Shown here: positions 1 through 10,259 of the stretch, in pieces
How the letters are laid out: every line of letters starts with the position of its first letter
Position numbering within the stretch: the stretch's first letter is position 1
Made by a program: the position numbers and the translations under genes
Notes under the pieces: generated by a model
Told to the model about the DNA's origin: nothing
Database searches by the model: none
The model's input: the letters and a program-made list of their open reading frames with translations, nothing else
NCBI RefSeq assembly: GCF_002873135.1
Contig: NZ_MCVI01000002.1
Location: 24,394 to 88,393 of the forward strand
Direction of reading: 5' to 3'
Source of the DNA: Shewanella sp. 10N.286.48.A6
GTDB lineage: Bacteria > Pseudomonadota > Gammaproteobacteria > Enterobacterales > Shewanellaceae
Length of the DNA: 64,000 nt

Positions 1-427
1 CCGCTGTGGTTTTAAGCTCTTTGGCGAGGTACTTTCTCAAATAGGAATTATTTTGGTTAAACTGAGCATCGGTTAACACTAAATCTAATTTATAGGTCAT
101 GTCACCAACCTCTAGTTCAGTCAAATCGCCATCGAATGTTGCATATTCATGGTTTTTTGAACCTTTGGCATTGTAATAATTCAACTGAATTTGCTTATTT
201 TTAACTGTTAATGCTAAAAATAGTGGTCCATGATCAAGCTCGATTGTATGCTCTTTGTCAGCGCTAAATTCATATAAATCACTCTGGCAATCAAAGGCCC
301 ATATATCTCTTGTATCAGCAAACTGCTCTAACATTAACACCGAAATACAAGAGACTACGATGAAACAGACAGTAAAAACAACACGACCAATTCTAGTTAA
401 CAAAAAATCTGTTACTGCTTTAACCAC
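1..427 (-). CDS. Small single-pass membrane protein, partner of ToxR-like regulator (partial)
   Basis: An open frame starts with GTG at 427, overlaps the last bases of the ToxR-like gene (stop at 420-422) and runs off the left edge, giving about 142 visible residues. Residues 8-28 (FLLTRIGRVVFTVCFIVVSC) form one membrane segment, and the rest looks like a periplasmic domain rich in beta strands. Translational overlap with a ToxR-type gene is the arrangement of toxRS and marT-fidL, where the small protein modulates the regulator in the periplasm. Sequence similarity to ToxS or FidL is not clear by eye, so the role is inferred from size, topology and position. The 3' end is outside the window. 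Confidence 0.6.
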   Translation of the reverse strand, partial: MVKAVTDFLLTRIGRVVFTVCFIVVSCISVLMLEQFADTRDIWAFDCQSDLYEFSADKEHTIELDHGPLFLALTVKNKQIQLNYYNAKGSKNHEYATFDGDLTELEVGDMTYKLDLVLTDAQFNQNNSYLRKYLAKELKTTA

Positions 428-1172
428 AAATATTTACCTTTTTTAGCCACGCAGGCGTTACAAAGCTATGCTGAGCTTGATCCCTCAAAACCTTGATATT
501 ATAAAAACGCCAGCGATCGGGTAGGCGTTTTTTCATTACGATGCTGACGGCTTTATTATCTTCAGCCAAAGTGGCGGAAATAGCATCCCAAGGCATGATG
601 GGGCAATTTCTTAACTGATTAGAGATACGGTCTGCAATACTGCTTAAATCTAAATCGATTTCACTGGCTTTAGAGGCATATAAATACAGGTTAGAAACAT
701 TGCCTTGTTGAGTTAAAAACTCTCGGCTAGCATCCGGCTTCACCGATTCTTGATTATTAAGGTGTGAATGAACAAAAAATAGTGCGATTAACGTTAGCAA
801 AATAATCACAATATACTGACCATAAGAAATCACCTTATTAGGTGAATCAAATAGGCTATTCTTACCAGAAACGACTTTAGTATAAAGAATGACACCTTGA
901 TTGGGGATTAACTCTATTAGCCTGCTATGAGAAGCGCCTAAATAATCCTGAAACAACACAATTATTTGTTGTAAATCTTCTTCTGAAATTTGCTGCTGAT
1001 GCTGGCCATCAGTGGGGAAAGAGAGGCTTTCGATAGGCACAACTTGTCCGCGATGTTTTGCTAATAAGCTCAACACCCAGAATTCGTTATTATTGAGCTG
1101 CCATGTGGTAGCTTTGGATTGGTTGCTAAGCACTTTTTGCTTATCATCAAACCAACAACACCCAATTTGCAT
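420..1172 (-). CDS. ToxR/CadC-like membrane-bound winged-helix transcriptional regulator
   Basis: 250 residues. Residues about 5-100 resemble a Trans_reg_C winged helix: NNNEFWVLSLLAKHRGQVV is the first helix pair and LIELIPNQGVILYTKV the wing. A single membrane segment follows (about 117-137, YIVIILLTLIALFFV), then a periplasmic domain of about 110 residues with one cysteine in CPIMPW and another near the C-terminus. The N-terminal DNA-binding, single-pass architecture is that of ToxR/CadC one-component regulators. The next gene overlaps its stop and is probably its partner. The inducing signal and targets cannot be read from the sequence. Confidence 0.75.
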   Translation of the reverse strand: MQIGCCWFDDKQKVLSNQSKATTWQLNNNEFWVLSLLAKHRGQVVPIESLSFPTDGQHQQQISEEDLQQIIVLFQDYLGASHSRLIELIPNQGVILYTKVVSGKNSLFDSPNKVISYGQYIVIILLTLIALFFVHSHLNNQESVKPDASREFLTQQGNVSNLYLYASKASEIDLDLSSIADRISNQLRNCPIMPWDAISATLAEDNKAVSIVMKKRLPDRWRFYNIKVLRDQAQHSFVTPAWLKKVNICG

Positions 1173-1570
1173 GCCTAGTCCATCTCATATTGCTCTATAT
1201 ATCATTAGATTATAGCGGAGCAGTAAATAGTTATTTGTGATCCACACAACTGATAGTCAGACAAGATTAAAATTCGTGAACTACGCCGCGAAATTTCGAC
1301 ATAAATCAACTCCAACGGCCCGCAAAAGCATACAACTGTTAACCAAGTTGCATCAAAATCACACCGAAACCAACACAGATCAACATTAACCGATACTTAG
1401 TAACACCACCCACCACCCCTAGCGAACATAAAAATCATTTTCAATAGTTGGCGAATTTTTTTTGCGCTAATTTTGTATCAATAAAGCTGTATTATTAAGC
1501 AAAAAAAAACCGAGCATAGCTCGGTTTCTGATATGACGATTTTTTTAAGGGCGCTTGCCCCAAAAACTAA
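1173..1570. other. Intergenic region between the ToxR-like gene and the DUF481 gene
   Basis: About 400 bases without a convincing gene. It should hold the promoter of the ToxR-like operon (both flanking genes are on the minus strand) and, at its right end, the terminator of the DUF481 gene. Otherwise it is AT-rich and I see no further structure. Confidence 0.5.
1501..1527 (-). terminator. Rho-independent terminator of the DUF481 gene
   Basis: Read on the minus strand: perfect stem AAACCGAGC / GCTCGGTTT with a TAT loop, followed by a run of T, 44 bases after the stop of the DUF481 gene. Confidence 0.9.
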
Positions 1571-2311
1571 TTAGAATGCATACAACAAAGTCATATTGGT
1601 TTCAGTATCAGTACTCTTTTTATCTTCAAGTGGTGCATCGTTATAACGCACAATAACAGCAAACTTCATTGCCAATGCACCAATGATATTAGCCGTTAGC
1701 GCAGTTTCAGAGCGGCCTTCTAAGTTGTCACCGTAATCGGCAACAAACAGTTGGCTAAAAGTTGAGCTATCGGTAATTTTATAGGTAAAGTTCATCATAC
1801 CATGAGCAACAACACTGTCCTCAGTGTCATAACCTAATGCCAATGATTGCTCATCATCTAATTGCTTATAGATATAACCTGGACCGATTTCTGCACTCAA
1901 AAAAGCTCTTTCATTATCAATAAACTTGTAACCATAACCCGCTGAAGCAATCATTTTGTAATCAAAGCCAGTAAAAGGATCGGCTTCATAGTTTGCGGTG
2001 ATATACATATAGCTTTTTTCGTCAAACTTATAGTTGCCTTGAGCGCCAGCATAATAACGTTTAGCAGTATTTTCACCTGAATCTTCGTTATATAAACCTT
2101 CTAGTAGGTATGCATTTTCCCAATCCCCTAACTCTTGCTTCAAACCTAAACGCGCTTTAACAGAAGCAGTATCGGTATTACCAGTGGTAAGTGTTGCACC
2201 TAATTCAGCTTCGCCAGCAAAAGTGTCATCACCTTCAACAAAATCTGCACCAGCGTGGGCAGCAAATGGCATTGCCATCGATATCGCAGCAGCAAGAAAC
2301 AGCTTATTCAT
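1571..2311 (-). CDS. DUF481 family outer-membrane-type protein
   Basis: 246 residues from the ATG at 2311, chosen because AAAGGA lies 9 bases upstream and the protein then starts with a clean signal peptide (MNKLFLAAAISMAMPFAAHA). A longer frame from 2368 would bury the signal peptide. The mature protein is a series of alternating beta strands (GEAELGATLTTGNTDTASVKARLGL at its start) ending in an aromatic residue (LLYAF), as expected of an outer-membrane barrel of the DUF481/YdiY family. The function of the family is poorly defined. It appears monocistronic, with its own terminator. Confidence 0.8.
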   Translation of the reverse strand: MNKLFLAAAISMAMPFAAHAGADFVEGDDTFAGEAELGATLTTGNTDTASVKARLGLKQELGDWENAYLLEGLYNEDSGENTAKRYYAGAQGNYKFDEKSYMYITANYEADPFTGFDYKMIASAGYGYKFIDNERAFLSAEIGPGYIYKQLDDEQSLALGYDTEDSVVAHGMMNFTYKITDSSTFSQLFVADYGDNLEGRSETALTANIIGALAMKFAVIVRYNDAPLEDKKSTDTETNMTLLYAF

Positions 2312-2520
2312 GTCATCAAATCCTTTCATTACAATAATTTCAAATTCACCCCAAAAACTGAACGGCATACTAACACTTTGGTAGCAAAATTGAAAAAACT
2401 ACTGAACTTAAGAACAACTTGACACAAAAAAATTCATCTAAGCAAAACCTGAGTGCTTGCCTTACTGCTTGTAGATCTATCAGTGTTCTTAGCTAAAAAC
2501 TCCAACACAAGATCAGAGTG

Positions 2521-3864
2521 TTAAGCAAGAATTAAGCTCTTTTGACGCCAGCGACCACTGCGCCAACGCCATAACATCAATAATCCCCGAACCCACTCAT
2601 CAACCGCTAACGCACACCATATGCCAACCAAGCCTAGATCTAAATAGATCCCAAGAAAGTAAGCACCAGGTACCGCAATACACCACATTGAAACAATACC
2701 AATCAAGAAAGGGAAACGTGCATCACCACTAGCTCTTAAGGCATTTATCACCACTAAATTAAAGGTTCTTCCGGGCTCCATTATCAAGGTTAAGATAAAC
2801 AATTTCCCCACCATAGTGAGAATATCTGCATCGTCGGTAAAAAAGGCCACTAAATGCTCACCAAAAGCTGCAGCTAATGCCGCCACTATGGTGGTTACGA
2901 TTAACCCTATCTTGAGTGCTTTATACATCTGTGCTTCAGCAGCTTGATATTGTTTTCCTCCTATCATATGGCCAATAATAATCTCATTACCAATGCCTAT
3001 AGATAAGCCGAACAATAAGATAAACATACAAATTTGGAAGTACAAAGCTTGTGCAGCAAGGGCTTTATCACCCATTAACCCCACAAAGGCGGTCACCACC
3101 ATAAATTGCAGCATCCACGAAATATTTTCTCCCGCTGCAGGTAGCCCAATATGAAAAACCTTATCAAGAAGGTGCTTTTTAGGTTTGATAATTTCAAGCA
3201 GTTTCAATGGGATTTTAGTGTACTTAACAAATAAGTAAGCCATTAATGTCATACCAACTAAGCGTCCCACAACAGTACTAATAGCCACACCAGCAACGCC
3301 CATCTGCGGCAAACCAAACCAGCCATAAAGTAGCAGTAAGTTACCGCAAAATGTAATCACATTCATCAGTAAAGTGACCCACATAGCTTGTTGGGTAAAT
3401 CCATGGGCGCGCATCCCAGCAGCAAGACACATCGCCATGGCTTCAGGTATTAAACATATACCCACAATCTGAAGATATAGTTTGCCATCTGGTATCAATT
3501 CAGCAGGTAAATTCATTAGATGTAGAATTAATCCCGCCCCACTAAATACCCCTAACGCCGCTACCACACCCACTAATAAATTAAACCCTATCGACGAGTA
3601 AACCACGTCTCTAGCAGTCGTCCTATTATTGGCTCCAAGATATTGAGTGATTACCACACTGGCGCCAATACTAACGAAGCTAAATAGCGTAATCGAGAGC
3701 TCAAACACCATATTGCCCACAGATAGTGCTGCGACCCCTTGATAGGACACTCGGCTAATCATTAATGTATTTAAAGCTGCGGTTAAAAAGTGCAGCGCAA
3801 AGTCAAAAAACAGTGGCCAGGTCAGTGAGAATAAGGATAAAGGGGCGTTGGGTTTAGCGTGCAT
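2521..3864 (-). CDS. MATE family multidrug/Na+ antiporter (NorM-like)
   Basis: 447 residues with about 12 hydrophobic segments arranged as two homologous halves, the MatE architecture. The first half begins PLSLFSLTWPLFFDFALHFLTAALNTLMIS and the second about residue 240 (GLPAAGENISWMLQFMVVTAFVG). MATE proteins expel cationic drugs or metabolites in exchange for Na+ or H+ across the inner membrane. Length is normal for the family. The substrate cannot be read from the sequence. It lies downstream of fba but is separated from it by about 330 bases and a terminator. Confidence 0.88.
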   Translation of the reverse strand: MHAKPNAPLSLFSLTWPLFFDFALHFLTAALNTLMISRVSYQGVAALSVGNMVFELSITLFSFVSIGASVVITQYLGANNRTTARDVVYSSIGFNLLVGVVAALGVFSGAGLILHLMNLPAELIPDGKLYLQIVGICLIPEAMAMCLAAGMRAHGFTQQAMWVTLLMNVITFCGNLLLLYGWFGLPQMGVAGVAISTVVGRLVGMTLMAYLFVKYTKIPLKLLEIIKPKKHLLDKVFHIGLPAAGENISWMLQFMVVTAFVGLMGDKALAAQALYFQICMFILLFGLSIGIGNEIIIGHMIGGKQYQAAEAQMYKALKIGLIVTTIVAALAAAFGEHLVAFFTDDADILTMVGKLFILTLIMEPGRTFNLVVINALRASGDARFPFLIGIVSMWCIAVPGAYFLGIYLDLGLVGIWCALAVDEWVRGLLMLWRWRSGRWRQKSLILA

Positions 3865-4193
3865 AGTAATACTTCAATAATGGGTAAAGGCGGATACAAT
3901 CATTTGGTTAGCATAACGAGTGTTCATGACACTTTTGTTTCGTATTTGCGCGAGTTTAAGTCCATTTTTAAGGGCGAGGATGATGCGCTATAAGCCTCAC
4001 TGACACAAGCTCTTTTCCATTAAAAATCGATATGCTAGCAATAAAAATCCAATAAAAAAGCCCAGCGAAAAACGCTGAGCTTTTAGTACTATTATTAATC
4101 AATCAGTTACCGTAAAAAAACTGTATGAAGTTTCATTTTAGTTTCTTTGATAATTAATCCTTGGTAATTGATCGTTAATAGAAAATAACCAAA
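3865..4193. other. Intergenic region between fba and the MATE gene
   Basis: About 330 bases holding the fba-side terminator (4055-4085) and presumably the promoter of the MATE gene. No gene was recognised. Confidence 0.5.
4055..4085 (-). terminator. Probable rho-independent terminator downstream of fba
   Basis: Stem GCCCAGCG / CGCTGAGC (one mismatch) around an A-rich loop, flanked by A and T runs, so it could act in both directions. It lies about 110 bases past the fba stop and ahead of the MATE gene. Confidence 0.7.
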
Positions 4194-5258
4194 TTAGTTA
4201 ATCTGTGGATCTAACTCACCAGATTGATACGCTTTGTACATAGCTTGAAGTGACTTAGGCTTAATTTTAGAACCCATGCCGGCACAACCAAATGCTTCAT
4301 AACGGGTAGTACAAATGTCAGCCATTGCTTCCATTGACGCTTTTAAGAATTTACGTGGATCAAATTCAGCTGGGTTTTCAGCTAAGAATTTACGTACAGC
4401 ACCTGTTGATGCTAAACGTAAATCGGTATCGATATTCACTTTACGAACACCATGCTTAATCCCTTCAACGATTTCCTCTAAAGGGACACCGTAAGTTTCT
4501 GGGATTTCACCGCCGTACTGGTTAATGATCTGCAGCCACTCTTGTGGTACTGAAGATGAACCATGCATGACTAAGTGCGTGTTAGGAATACGGGCGTGGA
4601 TCTCTTTAATACGGTCAATACGCAGCACATCACCCGTTGGACGTTGGCTGAACTTATAAGCACCATGGCTAGTACCAATCGCAATAGCTAAAGCATCTAC
4701 ATGAGTGTCAGATACAAAACGCGCCGCTTCTTCAGGGGTTGTTAGCATTTGCTCCATCGTTAGGATACCCGCAGCACCGATACCATCTTCTTCGCCTGCT
4801 TCGCCAGTTTCTAAACTGCCTAAGCAACCGATTTCACCTTCAACAGATACACCACAAGCATGTGCGAAAGCAACAGTGCGACGAGTTACATCAACATTGT
4901 ATTCGTATGACGCTGGCGTTTTACCGTCAGCCATCAAAGAACCGTCCATCATCACAGATGACATACCTAATTGGATTGAACGCTGACAAATATCAGGATC
5001 AGTACCATGGTCTTGGTGAATACATACTGGAATATCTGGATACTGCTCAAGTGCGGCAGCCATCAAATACTTAAGGAACTGTGGACGAGCATATTTACGC
5101 GCACCCGCTGATGCTTGCACGATAACAGGGCTGTCAGTCGCTTCAGCTGCTTGCATAATTGCACGCATTTGTTCTAAGTTATTTACGTTAAATGCTGGAA
5201 CACCGTAACCGTGTTCTGCAGCATGATCTAGCATTTGTCGTAGAGATATTAAGGCCAT
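4194..5258 (-). CDS. fba: Fructose-bisphosphate aldolase, class II
   Basis: 354 residues, full length for the long class IIB form. It cleaves fructose 1,6-bisphosphate to glyceraldehyde 3-phosphate and dihydroxyacetone phosphate in the cytoplasm, using a divalent metal. Family signatures visible are the N-terminal [27 protein letters not shown] region in abbreviated form ([11 protein letters not shown]), the metal-ligand segment [17 protein letters not shown], and the phosphate-binding segment [11 protein letters not shown]. The ATG at 5258 is preceded by TGGAG at a good distance. It follows pgk on the same strand (247-base gap) and completes an epd-pgk-fba glycolytic cluster. Confidence 0.96.
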   Translation of the reverse strand: MALISLRQMLDHAAEHGYGVPAFNVNNLEQMRAIMQAAEATDSPVIVQASAGARKYARPQFLKYLMAAALEQYPDIPVCIHQDHGTDPDICQRSIQLGMSSVMMDGSLMADGKTPASYEYNVDVTRRTVAFAHACGVSVEGEIGCLGSLETGEAGEEDGIGAAGILTMEQMLTTPEEAARFVSDTHVDALAIAIGTSHGAYKFSQRPTGDVLRIDRIKEIHARIPNTHLVMHGSSSVPQEWLQIINQYGGEIPETYGVPLEEIVEGIKHGVRKVNIDTDLRLASTGAVRKFLAENPAEFDPRKFLKASMEAMADICTTRYEAFGCAGMGSKIKPKSLQAMYKAYQSGELDPQIN

Positions 5259-5505
5259 TTTTTACTCCAAAAATAGGGTGATTACTCACCTAGGTCGCTA
5301 TCGCTTGGATTGATTTTTATACCCTTATGTCTTCAAAAACGTTATGAATAAATCATAAAATAACTGAAGTTATAAGAGCGGTTTTTTTCTAATAATTATA
5401 ATTTTTGAACTAGAATCTTACTACTTTTAGCCCATTAATTACCTTGCTCACTCTTTGGCTTACAAGGTTAATAATGAATATCGGCTAAAAGTACATTGTC
5501 TTAAT

Positions 5506-6681
5506 TTATGAGCCGCGTTTTTCTAACATCGCGACGGCTGGTAACTCTTTACCTTCAAGGAATTCCAAGAACGCGCCGCCACCTGTTGAGATATAAGAGA
5601 CTTTGTCTGCTATATCGTATTTATCCACTGCCGCTAAAGTATCACCACCACCCGCAATTGAAAATGCACTTGAATCGGCAATCGCTTGAGCGATACGCTT
5701 AGTCCCTGCGCCAAACTGATCAAATTCAAATACGCCCACTGGGCCATTCCATACTACAGTGCCTGCAGCTTCAATGATTTTTGCTAATGCTTCAGCGCTA
5801 TCGGGGCCGATATCAAAAATCATATCTGTGTCAGCAACATCCGCCACTGACTTTAAGGTTGCCGCTGCAGTCGGGCTAAACTCACTGGCAACAACAACAT
5901 CTGTAGGGACAGGGATATCGCCGCCACGGCTTTGTGCATTGGCCACTAAACGCTTAGCCTCATCAACTAAGTCAGCTTCAAAGAGTGATTTACCCACTTG
6001 ATGGCCTGCTGCCGCAACGAAAGTATTAGCAATACCACCGCCTACAACTAACTGATCAACTTTAGTTGATAAGCTTTCAAGTACCGTTAGCTTAGTTGAT
6101 ACTTTTGAGCCACCCACAATGGCCACCATTGGACGAGCTGGATTATCAAGTGCTTTACCTAATGCAGCTAGTTCACCTGCAAGTAGCGGGCCAGCACAAG
6201 CAATAGGCGCATGTAGACCAACGCCATGGGTTGATGCTTGTGCGCGATGAGCGGTGCCGAAGGCGTCCATTACGTATACATCACATAATGCAGCCAATTT
6301 TTTAGCTAATGCTTCATCGTTTTTCTTTTCGCCGATATTAAAGCGCACGTTCTCAAACACAACCACTTCGCCAACGTTCGCAGCAACACCATCAAGGTAA
6401 TCAGCAGCTAAAGTCACAGGGCAGTCTAATGCCGCTTGTAAGTAGTTAACCACTGGCTGCATAGAAAATTCAGCGTTGAATTCGCCTTCAGTTGGGCGCC
6501 CAAGGTGAGACATCACCATCACTGCAGCGCCTTTTTCTAGCGCAAGCTTTATTGTCGGTAAAGCAGCGCGTAAACGTGCATCACTGGTCACAACACCGTC
6601 ACTGACTGGAACGTTTAGATCTTCACGAATAAGCACACGCTTATTGGTCAAATCCAACTCACTCATATTAATTATAGCCAT
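5506..6681 (-). CDS. pgk: Phosphoglycerate kinase
   Basis: 391 residues. It transfers phosphate from 1,3-bisphosphoglycerate to ADP (glycolysis; reversible in gluconeogenesis). Signatures seen: [11 protein letters not shown] and SHLGRP for substrate phosphate binding in the N-terminal domain, GGSKVSTKL, and the C-terminal nucleotide-binding [10 protein letters not shown] and GGGDTLAAV. The length fits bacterial Pgk (about 390). AAAGGA lies 9-10 bases before the ATG. It lies 87 bases after epd, with a strong hairpin in the gap. Confidence 0.97.
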   Translation of the reverse strand: MAIINMSELDLTNKRVLIREDLNVPVSDGVVTSDARLRAALPTIKLALEKGAAVMVMSHLGRPTEGEFNAEFSMQPVVNYLQAALDCPVTLAADYLDGVAANVGEVVVFENVRFNIGEKKNDEALAKKLAALCDVYVMDAFGTAHRAQASTHGVGLHAPIACAGPLLAGELAALGKALDNPARPMVAIVGGSKVSTKLTVLESLSTKVDQLVVGGGIANTFVAAAGHQVGKSLFEADLVDEAKRLVANAQSRGGDIPVPTDVVVASEFSPTAAATLKSVADVADTDMIFDIGPDSAEALAKIIEAAGTVVWNGPVGVFEFDQFGAGTKRIAQAIADSSAFSIAGGGDTLAAVDKYDIADKVSYISTGGGAFLEFLEGKELPAVAMLEKRGS

Positions 6682-6721
6682 GGAGATATTTCCTTTTAAT
6701 TTAAAAACAAAGTTGTTGTTA

Positions 6722-6761
6722 CAATTGAGCGCTTTACCTCATAAGATAAAGCGCTCAATTG
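6722..6761 (-). promoter_or_regulatory. Perfect 15-bp inverted repeat between epd and pgk
   Basis: Arms 6722-6736 and 6747-6761 are exact reverse complements around a 10-base loop. There is no T run on the minus strand after it, so it is not a classical terminator. It could be an mRNA-stabilising or processing hairpin setting the epd to pgk ratio, or an operator. Confidence 0.6.
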
Positions 6762-6768
6762 ATATAAA

Positions 6769-7791
6769 TTAATTACCGTTATTTTTAGCGCTAATCATCG
6801 CTAAACTGGTATCAAGCATTCGATTAGCAAAGCCCCATTCATTGTCACACCACAGTAATAGCTTCACTAAATGCCCTGCGCTGACGCGTGTTTGGGTACC
6901 ATCGACGATACTGGAACGGGGATCGTGGTTAAAATCACACGATACTAATGGTTCATCAGTATAACCCAAAATAGCATTAAAACGACCGCTGGCGGCATGC
7001 TCTAGCACATGATTTACACTGGCAATATCAACCAGTTTATCAACGGTGACTGATAAGTCGATTGCGGTCACATTGATGGTTGGAACACGCACTGAGATCG
7101 CTTCAAACTTGTCTTTCATGTGCGGTAAAATCCGCTCGATGCCACGGGCAAGTTTAGTATCAACCGGTATAATTGACTGACCTGCTGCGCGGGTTCTACG
7201 TAAATCATCATGGTAGGCATCAATCACTTGCTGATCGTTCATCGCTGAATGAATTGTTGTAATTGCGCCGCTTTTTACTTCAAAGTGCTTATCCAGTACA
7301 TCGATGATTGGCACGATGCAATTGGTGGTGCAAGATGCATTTGACACCACAGTATGATGCGGCTGAAGTAAGTGGTCATTAACCCCAAATACGATAGTGC
7401 CATCAACATCTGCAGAAGATGGGTGACTTATTAACACTTGTTTGGCCCCTGCATAGATGTGGGCTTCACAGGCTTGCCTTTCAATTAAGCTGCCACTGCA
7501 CTCATACACTATATCGATGTCTAATTCGGCCCAAGGTAATTTACTGGCGTCAGCTTGGTGAAATAATTGGATGACATCATCACCAATATGTAATTGGTCT
7601 TCATGCAATTTAACGCTGTTTTGAAAGCGGCCATGGGTGGTGTCATATTGGGTTAAATGACTGATAGCAGCAGGTTTAGCAAGCTCGTTAATGGCAACAA
7701 TTTGGATCTGTTGACGTTTACCCGATTCGTATAAGGCACGTAAGATTGAACGGCCTATTCGGCCATAACCATTGATAGCAACTCGGATCAT
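6769..7791 (-). CDS. epd: D-erythrose-4-phosphate dehydrogenase (GapB-type)
   Basis: 340 residues. Glyceraldehyde-3-phosphate dehydrogenase fold: NAD-binding [10 protein letters not shown] at residues 7-16 and the catalytic cysteine (C154) in [11 protein letters not shown]. The position between tkt and pgk is the usual one for epd, whose product oxidises erythrose 4-phosphate to 4-phosphoerythronate for pyridoxal phosphate synthesis. GapA activity cannot be excluded from sequence alone, but the sequence ([17 protein letters not shown]) and context favour Epd. ATG at 7791, with AGGAAG somewhat far upstream. Confidence 0.9.
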   Translation of the reverse strand: MIRVAINGYGRIGRSILRALYESGKRQQIQIVAINELAKPAAISHLTQYDTTHGRFQNSVKLHEDQLHIGDDVIQLFHQADASKLPWAELDIDIVYECSGSLIERQACEAHIYAGAKQVLISHPSSADVDGTIVFGVNDHLLQPHHTVVSNASCTTNCIVPIIDVLDKHFEVKSGAITTIHSAMNDQQVIDAYHDDLRRTRAAGQSIIPVDTKLARGIERILPHMKDKFEAISVRVPTINVTAIDLSVTVDKLVDIASVNHVLEHAASGRFNAILGYTDEPLVSCDFNHDPRSSIVDGTQTRVSAGHLVKLLLWCDNEWGFANRMLDTSLAMISAKNNGN

Positions 7792-7833
7792 TGAGGGTTA
7801 AGCTTCCTCTTAACAGTACTCAGCAGAATTTAG

Positions 7834-7865
7834 AAAAAAAACGGCCTGCAAGTGATTGCAGGCCG
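7834..7865 (-). terminator. Strong rho-independent terminator of tkt
   Basis: Minus strand: 10-bp GC-rich stem CGGCCTGCAA / TTGCAGGCCG with a 4-base loop, followed by eight T. It lies 55 bases after the tkt stop and before epd, so epd-pgk-fba must have their own promoter or depend on read-through. Confidence 0.93.
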
Positions 7866-7920
7866 CCATTATACAGATTAAAAGGCTAAAAGTTTACCCT
7901 TTAATTGAGTCGCTTAGGGA

Positions 7921-9915
7921 TTAACCTAATGAGTTAACCGTATTAACGACATTCTCAACAGTAAAGCCGAAGTGTTTAAGTAAGTCGCCACCTGGCGCTG
8001 ATTCACCAAAGGTCGACATACCAACCACTGCGCCATTGAAACCAACATACTTATGCCAGAAATCAACGTGAGCTGCTTCAATCGCAACACGCTTAAGTAC
8101 TGATGAAGGTAATACAGACTCTTTATACGCAGCATCTTGCTTATCAAATACATTCGTAGATGGCATAGACACTACGCGAACCTTTTGACCTTTTTCAGTC
8201 AATGCTGCTGCCGAGTCTAATGCAAGTTGTACTTCACTACCTGTGGCAATCAAGATAACGTCTGCTGTGCCTTCACAATCAGCAAGTACGTAACCACCTT
8301 TAGCAACATTGGCTAACTGCTCAGCTGTTCGCGCTTGTGCTTTTAGGCCTTGGCGGCTAAAGATTAATGAGGTTGGCGACTTGCGCGTTTCAATTGCAGA
8401 CTTCCAAGATACCGCTGTTTCAGCAGCATCACATGGGCGCCAAACCGTCATGTTTGGCGTCATGCGTAAGTTAGCTAATTGCTCAACCGGTTGGTGAGTT
8501 GGACCATCTTCACCTTGACCAATTGAATCATGGGTGTAAACAAAGATGTTTTGAATGCCCATCAGTGCAGACATACGTACCGCATTACGCGCATATTCCA
8601 TAAACATCATGAAAGTTGCACCATAATTGATAAAACCGCCATGTAATGATGCACCATTCATGATGCCGCTCATACCAAATTCACGTACACCGTAGTAGAT
8701 GTAGTTACCGGCAGCGTCGTCTTGAATACCTTTTGAACCAGACCAAAGGGTTAAGTTTGAACCCGCTAAGTCAGCACTGCCGCCTAGTAATTCAGGAAGC
8801 ATTTCGCCGAAGAAACCAATGGCATTTTGTGATGCTTTACGACTGGCAATGCCTTCTGCTTTATCTTGACACTCTTGGATAAATGCTTGAGCTTTAGCTT
8901 CAAAATCAGCTGGTAAGTCACCGTTTAATACACGGCGCTCAAATTCAGCAGCAAGTGCTGGCTCTGCCGCTTTATAAGCTGCAAATTTTTCATCCCATGC
9001 TTTTTCGTTAGCAATACCAACTTCTTTAGCATCCCAACCTTGGTAAACATCAGTAGGAATTTCAAATGGGGCATGTGGCCAACCAAGGAACTCACGAGCT
9101 GCTGCAATTTCAGCATCGCCAAGTGGCGCGCCGTGACAGTCATGGCTACCAGACTTGTTTGGCGAACCAAAACCAATGACAGTTTTACAACAAATCATTG
9201 TTGGTTTGTCTGTTACTGACTTAGCTTCTTCGATTGCAGCGCGAATAGCATCACTGTCGTGACCATCAACATCAGCAATAACATGCCAGCCGTATGATTC
9301 AAAACGCTTAGGCGTATCGTCAGTAAACCAACCTTCAACGTGACCATCGATAGAAATACCGTTGTCATCCCAGAATGCGATAAGTTTACCTAGACCTAAA
9401 GTACCCGCTAATGAACAAGCTTCATGGGAGATACCTTCCATTAAACAGCCATCACCTAAGAAACAGTAAGTGTTGTGATCAACAATATCGTGTCCAGGAC
9501 GGTTAAATTGTGCTGCTAAGGTTTTTTCAGCAATCGCCATACCGACAGCGTTACTGATACCCGCGCCTAATGGACCGGTTGTGGTTTCAACACCTGGTGT
9601 GTAACCAAATTCCGGGTGACCCGGCGTTTTAGAATGCAGCTGACGGAACTGTTTAAGTTCTTCAATCGGAAGTTCGTAACCCGATAAATGCAGTAAAGAG
9701 TAGATAAGCATTGAGCCGTGACCATTTGATAAAATGAAGCGGTCGCGATCAGCCCAGTTAGGATTGGTTGGGTTATGCTTTAAAAAATCATTCCATAACA
9801 CTTCTGCAATATCTGCCATACCCATTGGTGCACCTGGGTGTCCAGAATTTGCTTTTTGAACGGCATCCATACTTAACGCACGAATTGCGTTGGCGAGTTC
9901 TTTACGAGATGACAT
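7921..9915 (-). CDS. tkt: Transketolase
   Basis: 664 residues from the ATG at 9915, chosen because AGGAGAG sits directly upstream and [20 protein letters not shown] is the usual N-terminus. The longer frame from 9963 adds 16 unrelated residues. The enzyme moves two-carbon units between sugar phosphates in the pentose phosphate pathway, using thiamine diphosphate. The TPP motif GDGCLMEG...[11 protein letters not shown] lies near residue 155-195, and the pyrimidine-binding domain ([17 protein letters not shown]) near 455. The C-terminal domain ends [10 protein letters not shown]. Full length, with a strong terminator after it. Confidence 0.96.
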   Translation of the reverse strand: MSSRKELANAIRALSMDAVQKANSGHPGAPMGMADIAEVLWNDFLKHNPTNPNWADRDRFILSNGHGSMLIYSLLHLSGYELPIEELKQFRQLHSKTPGHPEFGYTPGVETTTGPLGAGISNAVGMAIAEKTLAAQFNRPGHDIVDHNTYCFLGDGCLMEGISHEACSLAGTLGLGKLIAFWDDNGISIDGHVEGWFTDDTPKRFESYGWHVIADVDGHDSDAIRAAIEEAKSVTDKPTMICCKTVIGFGSPNKSGSHDCHGAPLGDAEIAAAREFLGWPHAPFEIPTDVYQGWDAKEVGIANEKAWDEKFAAYKAAEPALAAEFERRVLNGDLPADFEAKAQAFIQECQDKAEGIASRKASQNAIGFFGEMLPELLGGSADLAGSNLTLWSGSKGIQDDAAGNYIYYGVREFGMSGIMNGASLHGGFINYGATFMMFMEYARNAVRMSALMGIQNIFVYTHDSIGQGEDGPTHQPVEQLANLRMTPNMTVWRPCDAAETAVSWKSAIETRKSPTSLIFSRQGLKAQARTAEQLANVAKGGYVLADCEGTADVILIATGSEVQLALDSAAALTEKGQKVRVVSMPSTNVFDKQDAAYKESVLPSSVLKRVAIEAAHVDFWHKYVGFNGAVVGMSTFGESAPGGDLLKHFGFTVENVVNTVNSLG

Positions 9916-10259
9916 GCTCTCTCCTGCTTGTTGATGAGGTCTAGCGGGCAATTGTGGAGGCATATTTTCCCCTACTCAGCGATGGGACGCAAATTATAAT
10001 TAAATATAAGTGACAATTATTTGCGCCCAATCATTATGCGCCTACTAGGCAATAACGTTAACTGACCAACCTTATGCCATATTAGCGATAACATTAATAT
10101 AAATTTTTAGTGAAAGAACACTACATTTATCAAGGGGAATATCATCGCAGCCACTGAAACTTCGCTAAACACATTAACGCGTTATTTCTTTTAAGAAAAA
10201 GGCTGACACAAGTGTCAGCCTTAGAGGTTTTACATTAATAACGGCTTATGCGTTATTTT
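9916..10259. other. Intergenic region upstream of tkt and downstream of the subtilase gene
   Basis: About 340 bases, AT-rich, containing the subtilase terminator (10194-10222) and the unassigned promoter of tkt. No gene seen. Confidence 0.5.
10194..10222 (-). terminator. Rho-independent terminator of the active subtilase gene
   Basis: Stem AAGGCTGACAC / GTGTCAGCCTT with a two-base core loop, followed on the minus strand by TTTTTC. It lies about 40 bases after the subtilase stop. Confidence 0.9.

Noticed and set aside
255..446. 63-codon plus-strand frame at the left end
   Set aside because: It lies opposite the better-supported minus-strand membrane protein frame, which has a coupled start and a clear membrane segment.
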